This document shows positions 1-9,086 of a stretch of 64,000 nt of DNA, piece after piece. The notes below the pieces were generated by a model. That model had not been told where the DNA came from and searched no databases. It saw nothing but the letters and a program-made list of their open reading frames with translations. The translations under genes and the position numbers were made by a program. The DNA is from an uncultured Burkholderiales bacterium. Its GTDB lineage: Bacteria > Pseudomonadota > Gammaproteobacteria > Burkholderiales > Burkholderiaceae. The stretch spans positions 62,001 to 126,000 of the forward strand of contig CAMLJY010000006.1 of NCBI GenBank assembly GCA_946480465.1, given 5' to 3'. The stretch's first letter is position 1. The number at the start of each line of letters is the position of its first letter.

Positions 1-350
1 TGCACGCGCGGGTGCAGCAGCGCCAGCTCGTTGATCGCGCCGGCGCTGGGGCCGAAGTAGCTGTGCACCACGTCGGGCCTGAAGCGGCGGATCAGCCGGT
101 CCGCCGCCAGCATGTAGCGGCCCAGTTCCAGCGCCGGCGCGCCGGCCGGGTTGGGCAGGCCGGTGTACAGCGCATCGCTCTCGCCGAGAAAGGCCTCGAC
201 GGCGGCTTCGCGCTTGAAGCCATCGAAGGCGACCAGCGCCGTGCCGCCCGCCGCCGTGACGACCAGCGCCTGGCGCGCCATGGCCAGCTCCAGCGTGCTG
301 AAGTTGTTGATCGGGTAACCCATGAACCGCAACAGACGCATCAGGCCCAT
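1..350 (-). CDS. Glycosyltransferase, N-terminal part (cut by window edge)
   Basis: The first about 116 residues of a protein that continues past base 1. After a short start it reads MGYPINNFSTLELAMARQAL, and later RPDVVHSYFGPSAGAINELA, which resembles the N-terminal (acceptor-binding) Rossmann region of GT-B glycosyltransferases. Its ATG overlaps the stop of the upstream polymerase/ligase-like gene by ten bases, so it is the last visible gene of the exopolysaccharide operon and probably adds sugars to the lipid-linked repeat unit. The catalytic domain is not visible, so the sugar cannot be named. Confidence 0.6.
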   Translation of the reverse strand, partial: MGLMRLLRFMGYPINNFSTLELAMARQALVVTAAGGTALVAFDGFKREAAVEAFLGESDALYTGLPNPAGAPALELGRYMLAADRLIRRFRPDVVHSYFGPSAGAINELALLHPRV

Positions 351-2107
351 CCTGCTCGAGTCGAAGAAGGGCCGCCCCCGAAGACGCTCGAGCCTTCGGG
401 GAGGCGGCCGCCGGCGCCCAGGTGGGCGAAGGCATGGCCATAACGTGGATGATGCGCGGCCAGGCGCCCGTGCGGCATCGGCTGCGTGTCCTCGAAGGCC
501 GCGGGCGCCGCGTCCGGCGACCAGCAGCGCGATGCCACGGCGATGCCGCCCAGCGTCAGCATCCACAGGCACTGCACGCTGAGGGCATTGAGCAGGCTGT
601 CCGAATAGAACAGCAGCAGGCCGAACAGCAGCAGCCCGACGCGGGCGGCCAGCATCGCCGCGCGCGACCAGCCATCGGGCGCGCGCTGCAGGGCCCGTCC
701 GGCACGGCGCCAGGCCAGTGCCATGATCCCCAGCACGGCCAGGAGGCCCACCAGGCCCAGGTCCCACAGGATGCTGGACGCCGCGGTGAGCCCGATGCCG
801 ATGTAGCCGTGAGCCCGCGCCACGTGGCCGTAGACGAGCGACGCGGGCGCGAAGTACGAGCTGCCGAGCCCATGGCCGAACAGCAGCTCGTGCGGGTTCG
901 ACCAGCCGTGGTGCGCCCACCAGTGGGTGAGCACCGTGCTGCGGTTCAGGCTGTAGCTGCTGAGGTAGCCGACCGAGCCGAAGTTGTAGGCGATGGTCTC
1001 GCGCAGCCGGTCGGCGACGCTGAGGCCGCTGCGGCCGAACTGGGTGGCGTAGATGTAGAACAGCAGTGCCGTGCACCCGACGCCCAGCAGCAGCATCAGC
1101 AACGAGGTGACCGGCGCGCGCTTGAAATAACGCCCGAAAAGCACGAGCAGCATCAGCGGCAGGAACAGCACCACGACCTTGGTTTCGCCGATGCCCATCG
1201 GCAGCGCGAACAGCAGCGCCAGCAGCAGGCACCAGCCGCCCTTGAGCACCCCTTCGCGCCAGGCGGCGATGACCAGGGTCAGCGCCATCGTCAGGAACAG
1301 CACCATGCCCGAGCTGTTGCCGCCGCCGAGGAAGGACGCCTCGAAGGTGCCGGACACGACGTCGATCGGCACCACGCCGTTGCCCATGCCCTCGCGCCGC
1401 GGCACCAGCACGATGCGCTGGTACAGCGCGAAGGGCAGCTGCAGCGCTGCCAGCACCAGCAGCAGGCGCGTGATGCGCGCCAGGTCGGCCGTGTCGCGCA
1501 TCAGCCCGGCGCAGGCGAACATCACGCCCCAAAGCTGGAAGCAGCGCTTGGTGCCGGCCGCCACCTCGGGCAGCGAGCTGCCGGCGACCGGCGCGAGGCC
1601 GATCGCCAGCATCATCAGGGCCAGCGCCAGCCAGACGTAGCCGGGTGTGCTGCGGCGCAGGTCGGGGTGGGCCAGCAGGCTGAACACCGAGGCCAGCGTC
1701 AGGAAGAAGCCCAGCATCGAGAACAGCCAGGTGATCTTGCTGAGCGCCGGCAGGAACAGCGAGACGATGCCCGACACCAGCAGCGAGCCGATCACGCACA
1801 GCCACAGCGCCAGCCGCGGCACCATCAGCAGGAAGCCCCCGAGCACCAGCCCGGCGAAGAGGCCGATGACCACCGGGCTGTTGGTCACGGCGGCGAAGGA
1901 CGCGGCCACGCAGGCCACGCCGATGACCAGCATGAAGAGGCCGCCGGTGAGCACCGGCCCCAGCGCATCCAGCGCGCCGCCCAGGCGCGCGCCGGCGGCA
2001 GCAGGTTGCAGGCCCCGCAGGCCCGGCAGGTGCGGCCAATGCGCCTTCACCGCGCGCGCCCCCCGCGGCGCAGCGCGCCGGCGCCCGCCTGGGCAGGGCC
2101 CCTGCAC
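341..2107 (-). CDS. Polytopic membrane protein, O-antigen polymerase/ligase-like
   Basis: A protein of about 570-590 residues with roughly ten or more hydrophobic segments and a longer loop in the second half (around NRSTVLTHWWAHHGWSNPHE). This layout fits Wzy/WaaL-type polymerases or ligases of polysaccharide clusters. By position in an epsDEFG-xrtB-epsI operon it most likely polymerises the exopolysaccharide repeat unit in the inner membrane. There is no ATG: the reading starts at GTG 2107 or, after an arginine-rich leader that looks non-coding, at GTG 2050. The exact start is unsure. It sits eight bases after epsI. Confidence 0.65.
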   Translation of the reverse strand: MQGPCPGGRRRAAPRGARAVKAHWPHLPGLRGLQPAAAGARLGGALDALGPVLTGGLFMLVIGVACVAASFAAVTNSPVVIGLFAGLVLGGFLLMVPRLALWLCVIGSLLVSGIVSLFLPALSKITWLFSMLGFFLTLASVFSLLAHPDLRRSTPGYVWLALALMMLAIGLAPVAGSSLPEVAAGTKRCFQLWGVMFACAGLMRDTADLARITRLLLVLAALQLPFALYQRIVLVPRREGMGNGVVPIDVVSGTFEASFLGGGNSSGMVLFLTMALTLVIAAWREGVLKGGWCLLLALLFALPMGIGETKVVVLFLPLMLLVLFGRYFKRAPVTSLLMLLLGVGCTALLFYIYATQFGRSGLSVADRLRETIAYNFGSVGYLSSYSLNRSTVLTHWWAHHGWSNPHELLFGHGLGSSYFAPASLVYGHVARAHGYIGIGLTAASSILWDLGLVGLLAVLGIMALAWRRAGRALQRAPDGWSRAAMLAARVGLLLFGLLLFYSDSLLNALSVQCLWMLTLGGIAVASRCWSPDAAPAAFEDTQPMPHGRLAAHHPRYGHAFAHLGAGGRLPEGSSVFGGGPSSTRAGWA

Positions 2108-2114
2108 GCGTGCC

Positions 2115-2807
2115 TCATGCCGCCGCCCCCGGCTCGCCGCCGACCAGGCGCCAGCGGTCCTGCGCCGGCACCGCGGCGACCAGGCCGTTCATGAAGGCAT
2201 CGTGCAGGCGGTAGGACGCCTGAGCGTCGCGCGAGATGTTGGACACCCGCATCAGCAGTCCGTCCGGGATCAGCCCGCGGGTGCTGTAGCGCAGCTGCGC
2301 CAGCTTGGTTTCCAGCCCGGTGCGCGCCACCTGCGTGCCGATCGTCATCCAGTAGGTGATCGGCTCGTTGCGCGGACCCTGCGTGGCGACCAGGCGTCGC
2401 ACCGGGATGCGGCGGCCGGGCAGCTCGAGCTGGCCGTCCTGCAGGTCGCGGGTCGAGAAGCCCTGCGCGGCGTAGCAGACCTCGGGACGGTGCGCGCGCA
2501 GGCCGTCGCTCTGGTCGCCGCCGTAGGCGATCGACAGCATGATGCGTTCGCCGCGGGCGTTGATGTAGGTGCGCGAGACGACCTGGTTGTAGATGGCGTC
2601 GAGCTTGGCCTGCACGTCCGGCGCCGGCAGGATCACCGGGATCGAGCGATCAACGGCCCAGCCGTCGAACTGCGGTGGCACCAGCGCATCGAGCTGGCCG
2701 ATCGGGTTGCGGTCGGCGATCTTGCGCTGCGGCACCAGCGCCATCGACAGGCCCGAGGCCAGCACGCTGCCACCGAAGAAGACCGCCGCGCGGCGACGCA
2801 GGTTCAT
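2115..2807 (-). CDS. epsI: Exosortase B-associated protein EpsI
   Basis: 230 residues with one N-terminal membrane anchor (residues about 8-25) and a periplasmic domain. HRPEVCYAAQGF, with its conserved Cys, is typical of the EpsI/DUF3485 family that accompanies exosortases; in many genomes it is fused to the exosortase C-terminus. It is thought to assist exosortase/EPS function, but its biochemical role is unknown. The start is fixed by an ATGA overlap with the xrtB stop. Confidence in family is high because xrtB is directly upstream. Confidence 0.9.
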   Translation of the reverse strand: MNLRRRAAVFFGGSVLASGLSMALVPQRKIADRNPIGQLDALVPPQFDGWAVDRSIPVILPAPDVQAKLDAIYNQVVSRTYINARGERIMLSIAYGGDQSDGLRAHRPEVCYAAQGFSTRDLQDGQLELPGRRIPVRRLVATQGPRNEPITYWMTIGTQVARTGLETKLAQLRYSTRGLIPDGLLMRVSNISRDAQASYRLHDAFMNGLVAAVPAQDRWRLVGGEPGAAA

Positions 2808-3712
2808 GGCGCCCCCCGCCGGCGGAAGACCAGCCCGAGCAGCTTGTCCACGCCGAAGATCAGCACCAGCGCGACCAGGAACAGCACCATCCCCGCGAAG
2901 CCGTGCACGAAGCCCTGGCCCGCCTCGTCGCCGGCGTAGTAGGTGACGAGCACGAGGATCATCACGCGCACGACGTTGGCGATGAAGGAGATCGGGATGA
3001 TCAGCAGCGCCAGCGTGACGTTGCGCGCCACGTGGGTGTGGTTCATCAGGTTCATGTAGAGCAGGCCCAGCGCTTCGAGCGTGAACATCGAGTTCAGCCC
3101 CGCGCAGGCATCGGCCACCAGCAGCTGGTAGGGCCCGACGAAGAGGGTGACGCCACTGCGCGCGACCGGATAGCCCAGCGCGTACAGCAGCTGCTCGGCC
3201 ACCTGCGACACCGCGGACTTCAGCGGCGTGGTCACCGCGGCCACCAGGGTCTCGGGCAGCGGCACCATGAAGAGCAGGAAGAAGAGCGGGAACCAGATCA
3301 GCCGGGCGCCGGCCCAGCCGCGGAACAGCAGCGCCAGCGCCAGCAGCATCGAGACCTGCGAGCCGACCTCGAACAGCCAGATCGACTGCGAGCGGCCGAA
3401 CACGTACAGCAGCAGCGACAGCAGCGCGAGCACCGTGCCGCCGGCCGTGTCCGGGCGCGCGGGCAGCGCCGCCAGCGCGTCGCGCCGGCGCCAGATCAGC
3501 CAGCCGCTGACGAGCAAGATGATCGGCCCATGGCCTTGCTCGTCCGTGGGCCAGACGGTGTGCGCCAGGCCCCACCAGGTCGGCAGGTACAGCAGCGCGA
3601 AGCCGGCCAGCACGAGGCCGAGCGTCCAGGCATCGGCACCGCGCGGCAGCAGCTGCGCGAGCGGCGCGGCGCCCGGGTTGCCGAGCGGCGGGCGGGACAA
3701 GGGCTCCGACAT
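2804..3712 (-). CDS. xrtB: Exosortase B
   Basis: 302 residues, about eight membrane segments. Exosortases are membrane cysteine transpeptidase-like enzymes that recognise the PEP-CTERM tail of exported proteins. The expected catalytic residues are visible: Cys203 in ADACAGLNSMF, Arg249 in NVVRVMILV and His270 in FVHGFAGM. The short form without an EpsI fusion, followed by a separate epsI, matches the XrtB subtype. Likely substrates in this window are the PEP-CTERM proteins at 9633, 10422, 29222 and 36927. The ATG at 3712 lies 23 bases after the epsG stop. Confidence 0.95.
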   Translation of the reverse strand: MSEPLSRPPLGNPGAAPLAQLLPRGADAWTLGLVLAGFALLYLPTWWGLAHTVWPTDEQGHGPIILLVSGWLIWRRRDALAALPARPDTAGGTVLALLSLLLYVFGRSQSIWLFEVGSQVSMLLALALLFRGWAGARLIWFPLFFLLFMVPLPETLVAAVTTPLKSAVSQVAEQLLYALGYPVARSGVTLFVGPYQLLVADACAGLNSMFTLEALGLLYMNLMNHTHVARNVTLALLIIPISFIANVVRVMILVLVTYYAGDEAGQGFVHGFAGMVLFLVALVLIFGVDKLLGLVFRRRGAP

Positions 3713-3735
3713 GAGGAAGCGACGCCGGCCGCGGC

Positions 3736-4686
3736 TCAGAACTCGTTCATCACCACGCCGGCCAGCCGCGCCGGGCCTTCCGACAGGTTGGCCACCAGGT
3801 CCTGCAGCTCGGACAGGCGCGAGCGCCCCTGCCGCGCGATGACCAGCGCCGCGCCGCAGCGCGCCGCGATCACGGCCGCGTCGGCGCCGTAGACGGCCGC
3901 CGGCGTGTCGACCACGACGTGCTCGAACTTCGACAGCAGCTCGCGCATCAGCAGGCCGAAGGCCGGCCGCTCGACCAGCTCCAGCGGGTTCGGCGGCGTG
4001 ATGCCGACCGGCAGCACGAACAGGTTGTTGACCCCCGGCACGGGCTGGATCACCTTGGCCTCGGTGCGGCCGGACAGCACGCCGGACAGGCCCACCGTGT
4101 TGTCGATGCCGAACACCTCGTGCTGGCGCGGGCCGCGCAGGTCGGCATCGACGATCAGCGTGCGGCCGCCCAGCTGCGCCAGGGTGATCGCCAGGTTGGC
4201 CGAGAAGAAGGTCTTGCCGTCCTGCCCCTCGGGGCTGACGACGGCGATCGCGCGGCGCTCGCCGGCCTCGCTGGCCAGCCGCATCATCAGCTGGCTGCGC
4301 ACCGCACGAAAGGCCTCGGCCTGGGCCGAGAACGGCTGGTTCAGCGCGATCAGCTCGGGGCTGGCCTTGCGCTGCTCCTCGGCGGCGTAGGGGTAGTGGA
4401 ACTGCTGCGACAGCGCGTACAGCACGTCGTCGGTGCTGGCGAAGCCGAGCGCGATGGCCGCCTCGCCGAAGCGCAGCCCGCGTTCTCGCTGGTAGGCCAG
4501 GATGCGCTCGACCTGGTCGGGCGACAGGCCGCGCTGCTCCGCGATGATGGCGCCGATCGCGCGGTCGGTCGTGGTGGCGCGGGCCGCACGCGGGCCCCAC
4601 GCGGTCTCGCTCTCGCGCGCCGGCTGCGCGCGCGGGGCTTCGTCGACCTCGATGTCGTCGATGGTCGTGTGTCGGAACTTCGCCAT
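3736..4686 (-). CDS. epsG: EpsG, chain-length-determinant tyrosine kinase
   Basis: 316 residues. The N-terminal about 115 residues resemble a GspE-N/MshEN-like domain (LSPDQVERILAYQRERGLRF). The C-terminal part is a BY-kinase P-loop domain with a deviant Walker A (SPEGQDGKTFFSANLA), Walker A' (TLIVDADLRGP) and Walker B (HVVVDTPA). Such kinases act with the Wzc-like membrane protein, here EpsF, to control exopolysaccharide chain length and export. No tyrosine-rich tail is present. The ATG overlaps the epsF stop by one base (TGATG), implying coupling. Confidence 0.92.
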   Translation of the reverse strand: MAKFRHTTIDDIEVDEAPRAQPARESETAWGPRAARATTTDRAIGAIIAEQRGLSPDQVERILAYQRERGLRFGEAAIALGFASTDDVLYALSQQFHYPYAAEEQRKASPELIALNQPFSAQAEAFRAVRSQLMMRLASEAGERRAIAVVSPEGQDGKTFFSANLAITLAQLGGRTLIVDADLRGPRQHEVFGIDNTVGLSGVLSGRTEAKVIQPVPGVNNLFVLPVGITPPNPLELVERPAFGLLMRELLSKFEHVVVDTPAAVYGADAAVIAARCGAALVIARQGRSRLSELQDLVANLSEGPARLAGVVMNEF

Positions 4687-6113
4687 CAGGCCCTCCGCAG
4701 TGGCGCCGGCAGACCGACGATGCGGTGCGGCATGTGGGCGATGCGCCGGCCACCGGACAGGCGCTTCGCGTTCGGCTTGGGCAGCACGCCGATCACCGGC
4801 AGGCCCAGGCCCTGCACCAGGTCGGTGGTGGAGCGCACGCGGCGGTCGCGCAGCTCGAGCAGGATGGCGCTGCCGATGGCCAGCAGCAGGCCCAGCACCA
4901 CCGACAGCGCGATGTTCAGCGACACCCGAGGCGACGAATGGCGCGACGGCGGCGCGGCCACCGTCAGCACGTTGGCATAGCTCTGCGTGGTCTGGCTCTC
5001 CAGGCTGGTCTGGTTCAGGCGGGTCATCAGCGAGTCGTAGGTGCGCTGGGCGCTCTCGACGTCGCGCACCAGCACCATGCCGGCGTCGCGCACCGCCTTC
5101 ATCTGCAGCATCTTGGCGCGCTGGGCATCCAGCTCGGCGCGCACCTGGCTCTCGCGCTGCTTGTTGATGGTGGCGGTCACGCCGACGCCGCTGGTGATGC
5201 GCGAGGTTTCCGCGGCGATGCGGCTGCGCAGCTCCTGCGCGTTGGCACGCGCCTCGATCACCTGCGGGTGGCGGTCGCCGTAGCGCGCGCCCAGTTCCTT
5301 CAGCTTCGCCTCGGCGCGGTTCAGGTCGACCTTGAGGTTGGCCACCACCGGGTTGTTCAGCACCTCGGCCAGCTGCTCCCCGCTGCTGCCGCGGGCCTGC
5401 GACTGGCGGCTGCTGGACTCGGCGGCCACGGCCTGGATCGCGACCAGCTGCGAGGACAGCTCGTTCAGGCGCTGGTTCTCGACGTCCAGACGCTCGTCGG
5501 TGGCGATGATGCCTTTCTCGCGCTGGAAGGCGCTGAGCTTGGCCTGCGCCTTCTCCAGCGCCTCGCGCGCTTCCTTGGTGCGGCCGTCGAAGAACGCGGT
5601 GTACTGGCGCGCCGGGTCGACCTTCAGCTCCAGCGTGGTCGAGATGTAGGCCTGCGCGAAGGCGTTCGCCAGGCCGGCCGCGAAGCGCGGGTCGGGCGCC
5701 TGGTAGTCGATGTTGATGACGTTGCTCTCGCGCGAGGGCCGCACGCTGAGCTTGCGCTGCACCAGCTCGACCAGCCACTGCTCGTAGGTGCCCTGCCCGC
5801 CCGCCTCTTCCTGCCACTGGCGGCGCACGCTCTCATTGGACGTCAGCTTCAGGTCCTTGATCACGCGCAGCGCCACGCGGTCGCTCTGGATGATGTCGAT
5901 CTGCGTCGCCATGAAGGCCGGCGATGCGAGGCCGGGGTACAGCATCGCCGACACCGGGTCGGGCTTGACGTCGACGACGACGCTGGCGCTGGCGGTGTAC
6001 TGCCGCGGCATCAGCAGGCTCACCACCAGCGTGATCACCACGGTGGCGGCCATCACCGCCGCCACCACGATCCAGCGGGCCCGCAGGATCGACATGAATT
6101 GCGCGAAGTTCAT
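4686..6113 (-). CDS. epsF: EpsF, polysaccharide co-polymerase (Wzz/Wzc-like)
   Basis: 475 residues. An N-terminal membrane segment (residues about 14-35), a Wzz-type periplasmic domain with long coiled-coil helices (residues about 150-390) and a second membrane segment near residue 420 (LNIALSVVLGLLLAIGSAIL) give the classic two-TM co-polymerase topology. The cytoplasmic tail lacks a P-loop, because the kinase is the separate epsG. It should set chain length and couple synthesis to the EpsE pore. The start is the ATG after a GGGAGCC-type ribosome site. Confidence 0.92.
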   Translation of the reverse strand: MNFAQFMSILRARWIVVAAVMAATVVITLVVSLLMPRQYTASASVVVDVKPDPVSAMLYPGLASPAFMATQIDIIQSDRVALRVIKDLKLTSNESVRRQWQEEAGGQGTYEQWLVELVQRKLSVRPSRESNVINIDYQAPDPRFAAGLANAFAQAYISTTLELKVDPARQYTAFFDGRTKEAREALEKAQAKLSAFQREKGIIATDERLDVENQRLNELSSQLVAIQAVAAESSSRQSQARGSSGEQLAEVLNNPVVANLKVDLNRAEAKLKELGARYGDRHPQVIEARANAQELRSRIAAETSRITSGVGVTATINKQRESQVRAELDAQRAKMLQMKAVRDAGMVLVRDVESAQRTYDSLMTRLNQTSLESQTTQSYANVLTVAAPPSRHSSPRVSLNIALSVVLGLLLAIGSAILLELRDRRVRSTTDLVQGLGLPVIGVLPKPNAKRLSGGRRIAHMPHRIVGLPAPLRRA

Positions 6114-6150
6114 CGCTTGGCTCCCTCGTTGCCCCGGTGTGCGGCGGCGC

Positions 6151-7059
6151 TCAGAACAGGCTTTCGCGCACGAACACCACGTCGCCGTCGCGCATGCGTT
6201 CCTGCATCGCCGGCTGCAGCACCTGCACCTGCCCGTCACCGTTGCGGCGGTGCACCTTGATGCCGCGCTCGGTGCCGCGCTGCGTCAGCCCGCCGCCGGC
6301 GGCCAGCGCCTGCATCAGCGTCATGCCGCGTTCCAGCCGCAGCGGGCCGGGGCGCTGCACCTCGCCGTAGATGTAGACCTGCGGCTGGCGGTCGACCCAG
6401 ACGGTGTCGCCGTTCTGGATCAGCATGTCCTTGCTGCGGCTGCTGTCGGCGAAGAGCGCGGGCAGATCGATCTCGGTGCGGAAGGGCCGGCCCTCGCGGA
6501 TGCCGGTGACCACGAGCGTGTCGGCGCCGCCGACCGCGGTACCGCCGGCCGTGGCCAGCAGGTCCGACAGGCGCATGCCCGCCACTTCGATCGGATAGCG
6601 GCCCGGCCGGTTGACCATGCCCAGCACGCTGGCCTGGTTGCCGCGCACCTGCGTGACGACGATGGACACCTGCGGCTGCTTGACGAAATGGCCGTTGCGC
6701 AGGCCGTCGGCAATCTGCTTCTCGGCCGCGGTCACGGTCTGCCCGCCCAGGCGCAGGTTGCCCAGCAGCGGATAGCTGACGATGCCGGCCTCCGTGATGC
6801 GGGTCTCGAGCGTCAGGTCCGGGTTCTGGTAGACGGTGATGCGCAGCACGTCGCCGCCGCCCAGGCGGTATTCGGGCGCCTGGCCCGCGGCCGGTGCGGC
6901 AGCGGGGGCGGGTGCGGGGGCAGCCGTGGCCGCGGCCCCCGCGGGCGCGCCCTGCGCGGCGACGCCCGCCGGCAGCAGCACGGCCGCCGCCAGCGCCAGG
7001 GTCGGCAGCCACCGCGGCGCGGTGCGCCGCGCGATGTGGTCGAGGTGATGCACGTTCAT
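6151..7059 (-). CDS. epsE: EpsE, polysaccharide export outer-membrane protein (Wza-like)
   Basis: 302 residues with a signal peptide (cleavage near AAQG, residue about 36), an Ala/Pro-rich linker, then a poly-export domain (YRLGGGDVLRITVYQNPDL) and two SLBB-type domains (NQASVLGMVNRPGRYPIEV; VYIYGEVQRPGPLRLERG). It forms the periplasm-spanning and outer-membrane channel for the exopolysaccharide. No lipobox cysteine is seen, unlike E. coli Wza. Its ATG overlaps the epsD stop (ATGA). Confidence 0.92.
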   Translation of the reverse strand: MNVHHLDHIARRTAPRWLPTLALAAAVLLPAGVAAQGAPAGAAATAAPAPAPAAAPAAGQAPEYRLGGGDVLRITVYQNPDLTLETRITEAGIVSYPLLGNLRLGGQTVTAAEKQIADGLRNGHFVKQPQVSIVVTQVRGNQASVLGMVNRPGRYPIEVAGMRLSDLLATAGGTAVGGADTLVVTGIREGRPFRTEIDLPALFADSSRSKDMLIQNGDTVWVDRQPQVYIYGEVQRPGPLRLERGMTLMQALAAGGGLTQRGTERGIKVHRRNGDGQVQVLQPAMQERMRDGDVVFVRESLF

Positions 7060-8072
7060 TTGCCGATCCCCATGCCCTTGTTGATCTCGCTGGCGGTCAG
7101 GCCGCCGGCCGGTGGCACCGCGGGTGCGTCGGCTGGCTGGCCGGCCTGCGCGGTGGTTTGCGGCGGCGCCATGGTCGTGGCGGCCGGCGCCGCGGCGGTC
7201 TCGGCCTGGCCCGCGGTGACGGCGAACTTGCCGACGTACTCGATCTTGGCCGCGGCGCGCATCGCCTTCACGTCCTCTTCCATCAGCTTGCGCTTGCGTT
7301 CGTTCAGCAGGAATTGCTCGATCGCCGGGCGCGCCTGCTCCAGCCCGATGGGCTGGCTGCGCGAGCTGGCGAGCACGATCACGTTGGCGCCGGTCGGCGT
7401 CGGCGTCAACAAGGCCTGGCCGTCCTTCATGCGCGCAAACGTGTCCAGGCTTTGCAGCGGCAGCTGCTCCGCCGCGCGCGTCGCCTGGTTGGCCACGTGG
7501 CGCACGCCCTGGGCCTTCAGGTACTCGGTGAAGTCGCCGAAGGTCTTGGCCTGCGCCAGCTGGGCGCGCAGCCCCGCCACCTGGTCGGCGCTGGCCTCGA
7601 TGGCCAGTTCCTGGATGTTGTAGATGCGGCGTTCCTTGAAGAGCGCCGGCTGGTCCTCGTAGTACTTCTCGATCTCTTCCGGCGTCGGCTTCACCGCGCC
7701 CTCGCCGACCTTCTCCATGTAGGCGCGGGCGATGATGTCGCGCCGTGCCGCTTCCAGCTGCTGCACGACGCGCGGATCACGGTCGAGCTTCATGTCGTCC
7801 GCCCGCTGCAGAGCGAGCTGCTGGTCGATCAACCGCTCCAGGATCTGCCGTCCGGCGGCCTCGGCCTGCTCGGACTTCAGGTTGCGCTGCTGCTGCAGCA
7901 CGTGGTTGATCTGGTGGACGGTGACTTCGTCCTTGTTGACCTTGGCCGCGGTCTGCGAGGCGGTGGCCTCGCGTTTCGAGCCGCAGCCGGCCAGCATGGC
8001 CAGCGACAACGCGGCGACCAGGGCGGCCACGGGCGCCGACGGGCGGCGCGTGGAGGTTTGCAGCTTGTCCAT
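7056..8072 (-). CDS. epsD: EpsD, peptidyl-prolyl isomerase-like lipoprotein
   Basis: 338 residues. The lipobox LAGC at Cys30 predicts a lipoprotein. The rest resembles SurA/PpiD-type proteins: an N-terminal chaperone helix region (residues about 45-140) and a parvulin-like domain (QELAIEASADQVAGLRAQLA onward). EpsD-type proteins open PEP-CTERM/exosortase exopolysaccharide operons and are presumed to fold EpsE or related envelope proteins; that role is inferred. The C-terminus is a low-complexity Ala/Pro/Thr tail. It is the first gene of the operon and lies about 55 bases below a sigma-54 promoter match. Confidence 0.88.
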   Translation of the reverse strand: MDKLQTSTRRPSAPVAALVAALSLAMLAGCGSKREATASQTAAKVNKDEVTVHQINHVLQQQRNLKSEQAEAAGRQILERLIDQQLALQRADDMKLDRDPRVVQQLEAARRDIIARAYMEKVGEGAVKPTPEEIEKYYEDQPALFKERRIYNIQELAIEASADQVAGLRAQLAQAKTFGDFTEYLKAQGVRHVANQATRAAEQLPLQSLDTFARMKDGQALLTPTPTGANVIVLASSRSQPIGLEQARPAIEQFLLNERKRKLMEEDVKAMRAAAKIEYVGKFAVTAGQAETAAAPAATTMAPPQTTAQAGQPADAPAVPPAGGLTASEINKGMGIGK

Positions 8073-8138
8073 GGGTTCTCTCGCTCCAAGCTCGGGGACT
8101 CGCGAAGACCTGAAGGCCTTCCCGAAGCGCACCCCGGT

Positions 8139-8154
8139 GGCAATCACCGTGCCT
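8139..8154 (-). promoter_or_regulatory. Sigma-54 (-24/-12) promoter of the eps operon
   Basis: Read on the minus strand the site is AGGCACGGTGATTGCC. The -24 half GGCACG and the -12 half TTGC are separated by exactly four bases, which matches the RpoN consensus TGGCACG-N4-TTGC at all but the first base. The predicted start near 8127 leaves a leader of about 55 bases before epsD. RpoN control of PEP-CTERM/exosortase gene sets through PrsK/PrsR-type regulators is known from other betaproteobacteria; an enhancer-binding site was not identified here. Confidence 0.75.
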
Positions 8155-8315
8155 GTCGCGCCATTCAGACGCCAGTGGCGGTGATTCGTATCGAACTGCG
8201 TCTGACGTCCGTCCACGCACCAGCCGCCCGGGGCTGAACCACGGGCCGATCGGCGATCGGGGAAGGCGCGGCAGCCGCGCGAAGGGTCAGGCGCGCGTGG
8301 GCGCCATCACCAGGA

Positions 8316-9047
8316 TCAGCACTTGATGCCCGCGTGCAGAGCCACCACCCCGGCGCTGAGGTTGTGCACGTCGACGTGGCCGAAGCCGGCGGACTTCATC
8401 ATGCCCTTCAGGGTGTCCTGGTCGGGATGCATGCGGATCGATTCGGCGAGGTAGCGGTAGCTGTCGGCGTCCTTGGCGATCAGCTTGCCCATCAAAGGCA
8501 GAACATTCATGGAATACCAGTCATAGGGGCGGCGCAGCGGCTGCGCCACCTTCGAAAACTCCAGCACCAGCAGGCGGCCACCGGGCTTCAGCACGCGGCA
8601 CATCTCGGCCAGCGCCGTGTCCTTGTGCGTCATATTGCGCAGGCCGAAGGCGACGCACACGCGGTCGAAGCTGGCGCTGCGGAACGGCAGGCGCTCGGCG
8701 TCGCAGGTGGCGGTGGGCAGCACCAGGCCGTCGTCGAGCAGCCGGTCGCGGCCGGTGCGCAGCATCGTCTCGTTGATGTCGGTGTGCACCACCAGGCCCT
8801 CGGGCCCGGCCTGACGCGCAAAAGCCTTGGCCATGTCACCGGTGCCGCCGGCGATGTCCAGCACGCGGTGCCCCGGCTTCACCTGCGCGACGGCGACGGT
8901 GTAGGCCTTCCATGCGCGGTGCAGGCCCATCGACATCACGTCGTTCATCAGGTCGTAGCGCGCGGCCACGGAGTCGAACACCCCGCGCACCTTGCGCGCC
9001 TTGTCCGCCTCGTCGACGGTCTGGAAGCCGAAATGGGTCTGGGCCAT
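8316..9047 (-). CDS. ubiE: Ubiquinone/menaquinone biosynthesis C-methyltransferase UbiE
   Basis: 243 residues, the usual length. The SAM-binding motif I is [16 protein letters not shown], followed by [18 protein letters not shown] and [15 protein letters not shown], all diagnostic for UbiE. It methylates the benzoquinol ring of demethyl-ubiquinone precursors in the cytoplasm. It ends about 240 bases before the eps operon start and follows the DUF971 gene, an arrangement common in Burkholderiales. Confidence 0.96.
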   Translation of the reverse strand: MAQTHFGFQTVDEADKARKVRGVFDSVAARYDLMNDVMSMGLHRAWKAYTVAVAQVKPGHRVLDIAGGTGDMAKAFARQAGPEGLVVHTDINETMLRTGRDRLLDDGLVLPTATCDAERLPFRSASFDRVCVAFGLRNMTHKDTALAEMCRVLKPGGRLLVLEFSKVAQPLRRPYDWYSMNVLPLMGKLIAKDADSYRYLAESIRMHPDQDTLKGMMKSAGFGHVDVHNLSAGVVALHAGIKC

Positions 9048-9086
9048 GCTGCTCGCTCGATGGATGCGACGGTGTGCGCCGTGGGT

